IMG/VR virus record: IMGVR_UViG_3300030102_004025
Location: 3,278 to 24,788 of that record
Source: a virus
Length of the DNA stretch: 21,511 nucleotides
Strand: one strand, 5' to 3'
The notes under the pieces are model-generated. The model was not told the DNA's origin, did not search any database, and saw nothing but the letters and a program-made list of their open reading frames with translations. The position numbers were made by a program, and so were the translations under genes. Below, one piece after another: positions 20,323 through 21,511 of this stretch; the stretch's first letter is position 1, and every line of letters starts with the position of its first letter.

Positions 20323-20541
20323 TTACTTCTCGTTTACAAAGTCGTTTAAAACTCTAGCGGTCGAGATCACTTCTTCAACAGAAACGTATTGATTACCTAA
20401 TACTTTTTTATCATTTGGGAATGAATCGTTATGTTGGAATACAGACTCGTTTTCTCTATGGATATTTCCTGTAAGAATACCTTCTGCTAGTGATAATAAG
20501 TCAGCTCTTATTTCATAGCCACTTTTTGCTTGATTTGACAT
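20323..20541 (-). CDS. Conserved small late protein of unknown function (72 residues)
   Basis: The start MSNQAKSGYEIRADLL is fixed by a perfect AGGAGG ribosome site five bases before the ATG; an in-frame ATG eleven codons earlier has none and lies upstream of that site. The protein has a likely helix IRADLLSLAEGILTG, a polar middle (NIHRENESVFQHNDSFPNDKK) and a second helix SVEEVISTARVLNDFVNEK. It has no membrane segment and no cysteine. I believe similar small proteins occur beside gp23 in marine T4-like phages but cannot name a function. It is framed by its own TATAAATA late promoter and by hairpins on both sides, so it forms a single-gene late transcript, which suggests high expression during assembly. 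Confidence 0.82.
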   Translation of the reverse strand: MSNQAKSGYEIRADLLSLAEGILTGNIHRENESVFQHNDSFPNDKKVLGNQYVSVEEVISTARVLNDFVNEK

Positions 20542-20577
20542 AATTCCTCCTGTGTGTTTGTGTGTTAATGTCAATAT

Positions 20578-20585
20578 TATTTATA
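20578..20585 (-). promoter_or_regulatory. Late promoter (TATAAATA) for the 72-residue gene
   Basis: Exact TATAAATA on the minus strand, four bases beyond the U tract of the gp23 terminator. A leader of about 31 bases follows, with AGGAGG before the ATG. Confidence 0.78.
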
Positions 20586-20588
20586 CAT

Positions 20589-20614
20589 AAAAAAAAGAGG
20601 GTTCCGAAGAACCC
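20589..20614 (-). terminator. Strong intrinsic terminator after gp23
   Basis: On the minus strand GGGTTC-TTCG-GAACCC, a 6-bp stem closed by a very stable UUCG tetraloop (20614-20599), followed by TCTTTTTTTT. This is a textbook rho-independent terminator, placed about 25 bases after the gp23 stop. Confidence 0.93.
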
Positions 20615-20639
20615 CCTGAAAAATAGTTTAAAACTATCC

Positions 20640-21511
20640 TTACTCCATTATTCCATTAACTTTGAAAATTCTGAAGTATACGTTTTGTCTATCTGTACCT
20701 AGGCCTGAACCTGCTACAAATGGGTTAGCAACCATACCGTATCTTGTTTTGAATCCAATTCTTGGTTGGAAATCTTCCTCACCGACCGCTTTAACCATTG
20801 TTAAAGGAACGTAAGGACAATAGAAGATACCAGCATCGTATGGGTTAGCACCTCTGTAACCAACACATACAAAATCTTCAGTTGCATATGGATCTATGTA
20901 TACTTTTACTCTTCCGTTAAGAACACCAGCAAATGTATTACCTGTGTCATCAACATTTAAGTTAGCACTTAAAGCAGGAGTATAGTCAAGTAAACCAGCT
21001 GCAGCAAGAGCTGATGCTACGTCTGAAGAACATAGGATAAAGTTACCTTTACCTCTTCTTGTTTCTTTAGCGATTACGTTAGCTTCTCTCTCGATTTGCA
21101 TGATAAGACCTTTGAACTTCTCTACCATCCATCTGCCGTCTGAGTCAGTCTCAACATCAAAAGCACCTTTCAGTACTACGTTTGATTGTAGAGCACCTAA
21201 TTTAGCCTTAACAAGAATTGTTCTCACAACCTCTCTGTTAATTTCAGCTAAAATTTCAGATGAAAGAATGTTAGCAAGTTCGCCTTCAGCATCCAATCCG
21301 TGGATTGCTTTAAGGTCTTGTGCTAATTCCATTGTATACTCAGCTTTTAAAGCTCTTGACTTAGCAGTCACAGTTGTTTTCTCGATTGAGAAAGCCATTT
21401 CTGCGAAAGCAGGTGAACTTGGTGTACCTAGTGCTTCAGCCGCAGCTGTAGTCATACCAGAACCAAAAGTGTGAGTAGTATCGTCGTCAGCTAAAGTTGT
21501 AGCTGAAGGAC
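20640..21511 (-). CDS. 23: Major capsid protein gp23, C-terminal part (5' end outside the window)
   Basis: The frame is open to the window edge and continues upstream of the first internal ATG (21455), so the gene is cut and about 290 C-terminal residues are seen. They match T4 gp23 closely: FAEMAFSIEKTTVTAKSRALKAEYTMELAQDLKAIHGLDAEGELANILSSEILAEINREVV (T4 EMGFRIDKQVIEAKSRQLKAAYSIELAQDLRAVHGMDADAELSGILATEIMLEINREVV), GKGNFILCSSDVASALA, FAGVLNGRVKVYIDPYA, GYRGANPYDAGIFYCPYVPL and FQPRIGFKTRYGMVANPF. It builds the HK97-fold hexamers of the head. The internal ATG at 21455 is not a start. A strong terminator follows. Confidence 0.97.
   Translation of the reverse strand, partial: PSATTLADDDTTHTFGSGMTTAAAEALGTPSSPAFAEMAFSIEKTTVTAKSRALKAEYTMELAQDLKAIHGLDAEGELANILSSEILAEINREVVRTILVKAKLGALQSNVVLKGAFDVETDSDGRWMVEKFKGLIMQIEREANVIAKETRRGKGNFILCSSDVASALAAAGLLDYTPALSANLNVDDTGNTFAGVLNGRVKVYIDPYATEDFVCVGYRGANPYDAGIFYCPYVPLTMVKAVGEEDFQPRIGFKTRYGMVANPFVAGSGLGTDRQNVYFRIFKVNGIME

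Noticed and set aside
1-21511. tRNA genes, CRISPR arrays, insertion sequences, attachment sites, replication origin
   Set aside because: Looked for cloverleaf ends with TTCRA-type loops, regularly spaced repeats and transposase motifs; none seen. The repeated element in the window is the promoter family, not an array.

Overview
This window is a piece of the genome of a T4-like (straboviral or marine T4-superfamily) myovirus. All genes lie on the minus strand, so transcription runs from high to low coordinates. The assignment rests on a run of T4 core genes in a familiar order: major capsid gp23, a gp19-type tail tube protein, UvsY, UvsW, late sigma factor gp55, gp47/gp46, clamp gp45, clamp loader gp44/gp62, RegA and DNA polymerase gp43. 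Several accessory genes are typical of marine relatives: a CobS-like AAA+ ATPase, Hsp20, a 2OG-Fe(II) oxygenase, a MazG-like enzyme and a GroES-like co-chaperonin. The DNA is AT-rich by eye. A marine host (cyanobacterial, SAR11-like or other alphaproteobacterial) is my inference; no host-specific gene such as a photosynthesis gene is present to settle it.

Layout, in transcription order. (1) 21511-19807: late structural block with gp23 (5' end cut by the window edge), a strong terminator, a small conserved late gene and a gp19-like tube protein. (2) 19767-17408: uvsY, uvsW and a small Sm/SH3-like protein. (3) 17258-13764: gp55, a basic 55-residue protein, gp47 and gp46, all overlapping by 1-4 bases. 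(4) 13682-9589: a CobT-like metallopeptidase/VWA protein, a CobS-like ATPase, an HNH nuclease and a DUF3310-like protein. (5) 9533-6312: gp45, a late acidic protein, a WYL_2-like protein, gp44, a 42-residue coiled-coil protein, gp62 and RegA. (6) 6237-5614: a late Hsp20 unit with a small membrane protein, ended by a hairpin. (7) 5515-2409: gp43 and a 2OG oxygenase. (8) 2348-1: a second Sm/SH3-like protein, a MazG-like enzyme, a primase-polymerase-like protein, a 51-residue protein, a membrane-anchored cell wall hydrolase and the start of a co-chaperonin gene. No stretch over 300 bases lacks a gene.

Regulation is unusually readable. Eight almost identical sigma70-type promoters (TTTACA, exactly 17 bases, TATAAT, with an extended -10 TGG) each head a transcription unit, except one that points the opposite way into the 3' end of a minus-strand gene. 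Six exact TATAAATA late promoters head the hsp20, acidic-protein, cobT-like, Sm-like, gp19 and 72-residue genes. At gp43, uvsY, gp19 and the 132-residue Sm-like gene, the promoter sits so close to the ATG that the mRNA should be essentially leaderless. Five small genes of 38-55 residues, or with revised short starts, fill most gaps between the larger genes.

The genes form the phage replication, recombination and late-transcription machine. gp43, gp45, gp44 and gp62 are the replisome core. gp46/47, UvsY and UvsW drive recombination-dependent replication. gp55 with clamp gp45 switches on the TATAAATA late genes. RegA tempers early translation. The most unusual material is the CobS/CobT-like pair, the primase-polymerase-like protein, the antisense promoter and the predicted leaderless transcripts.
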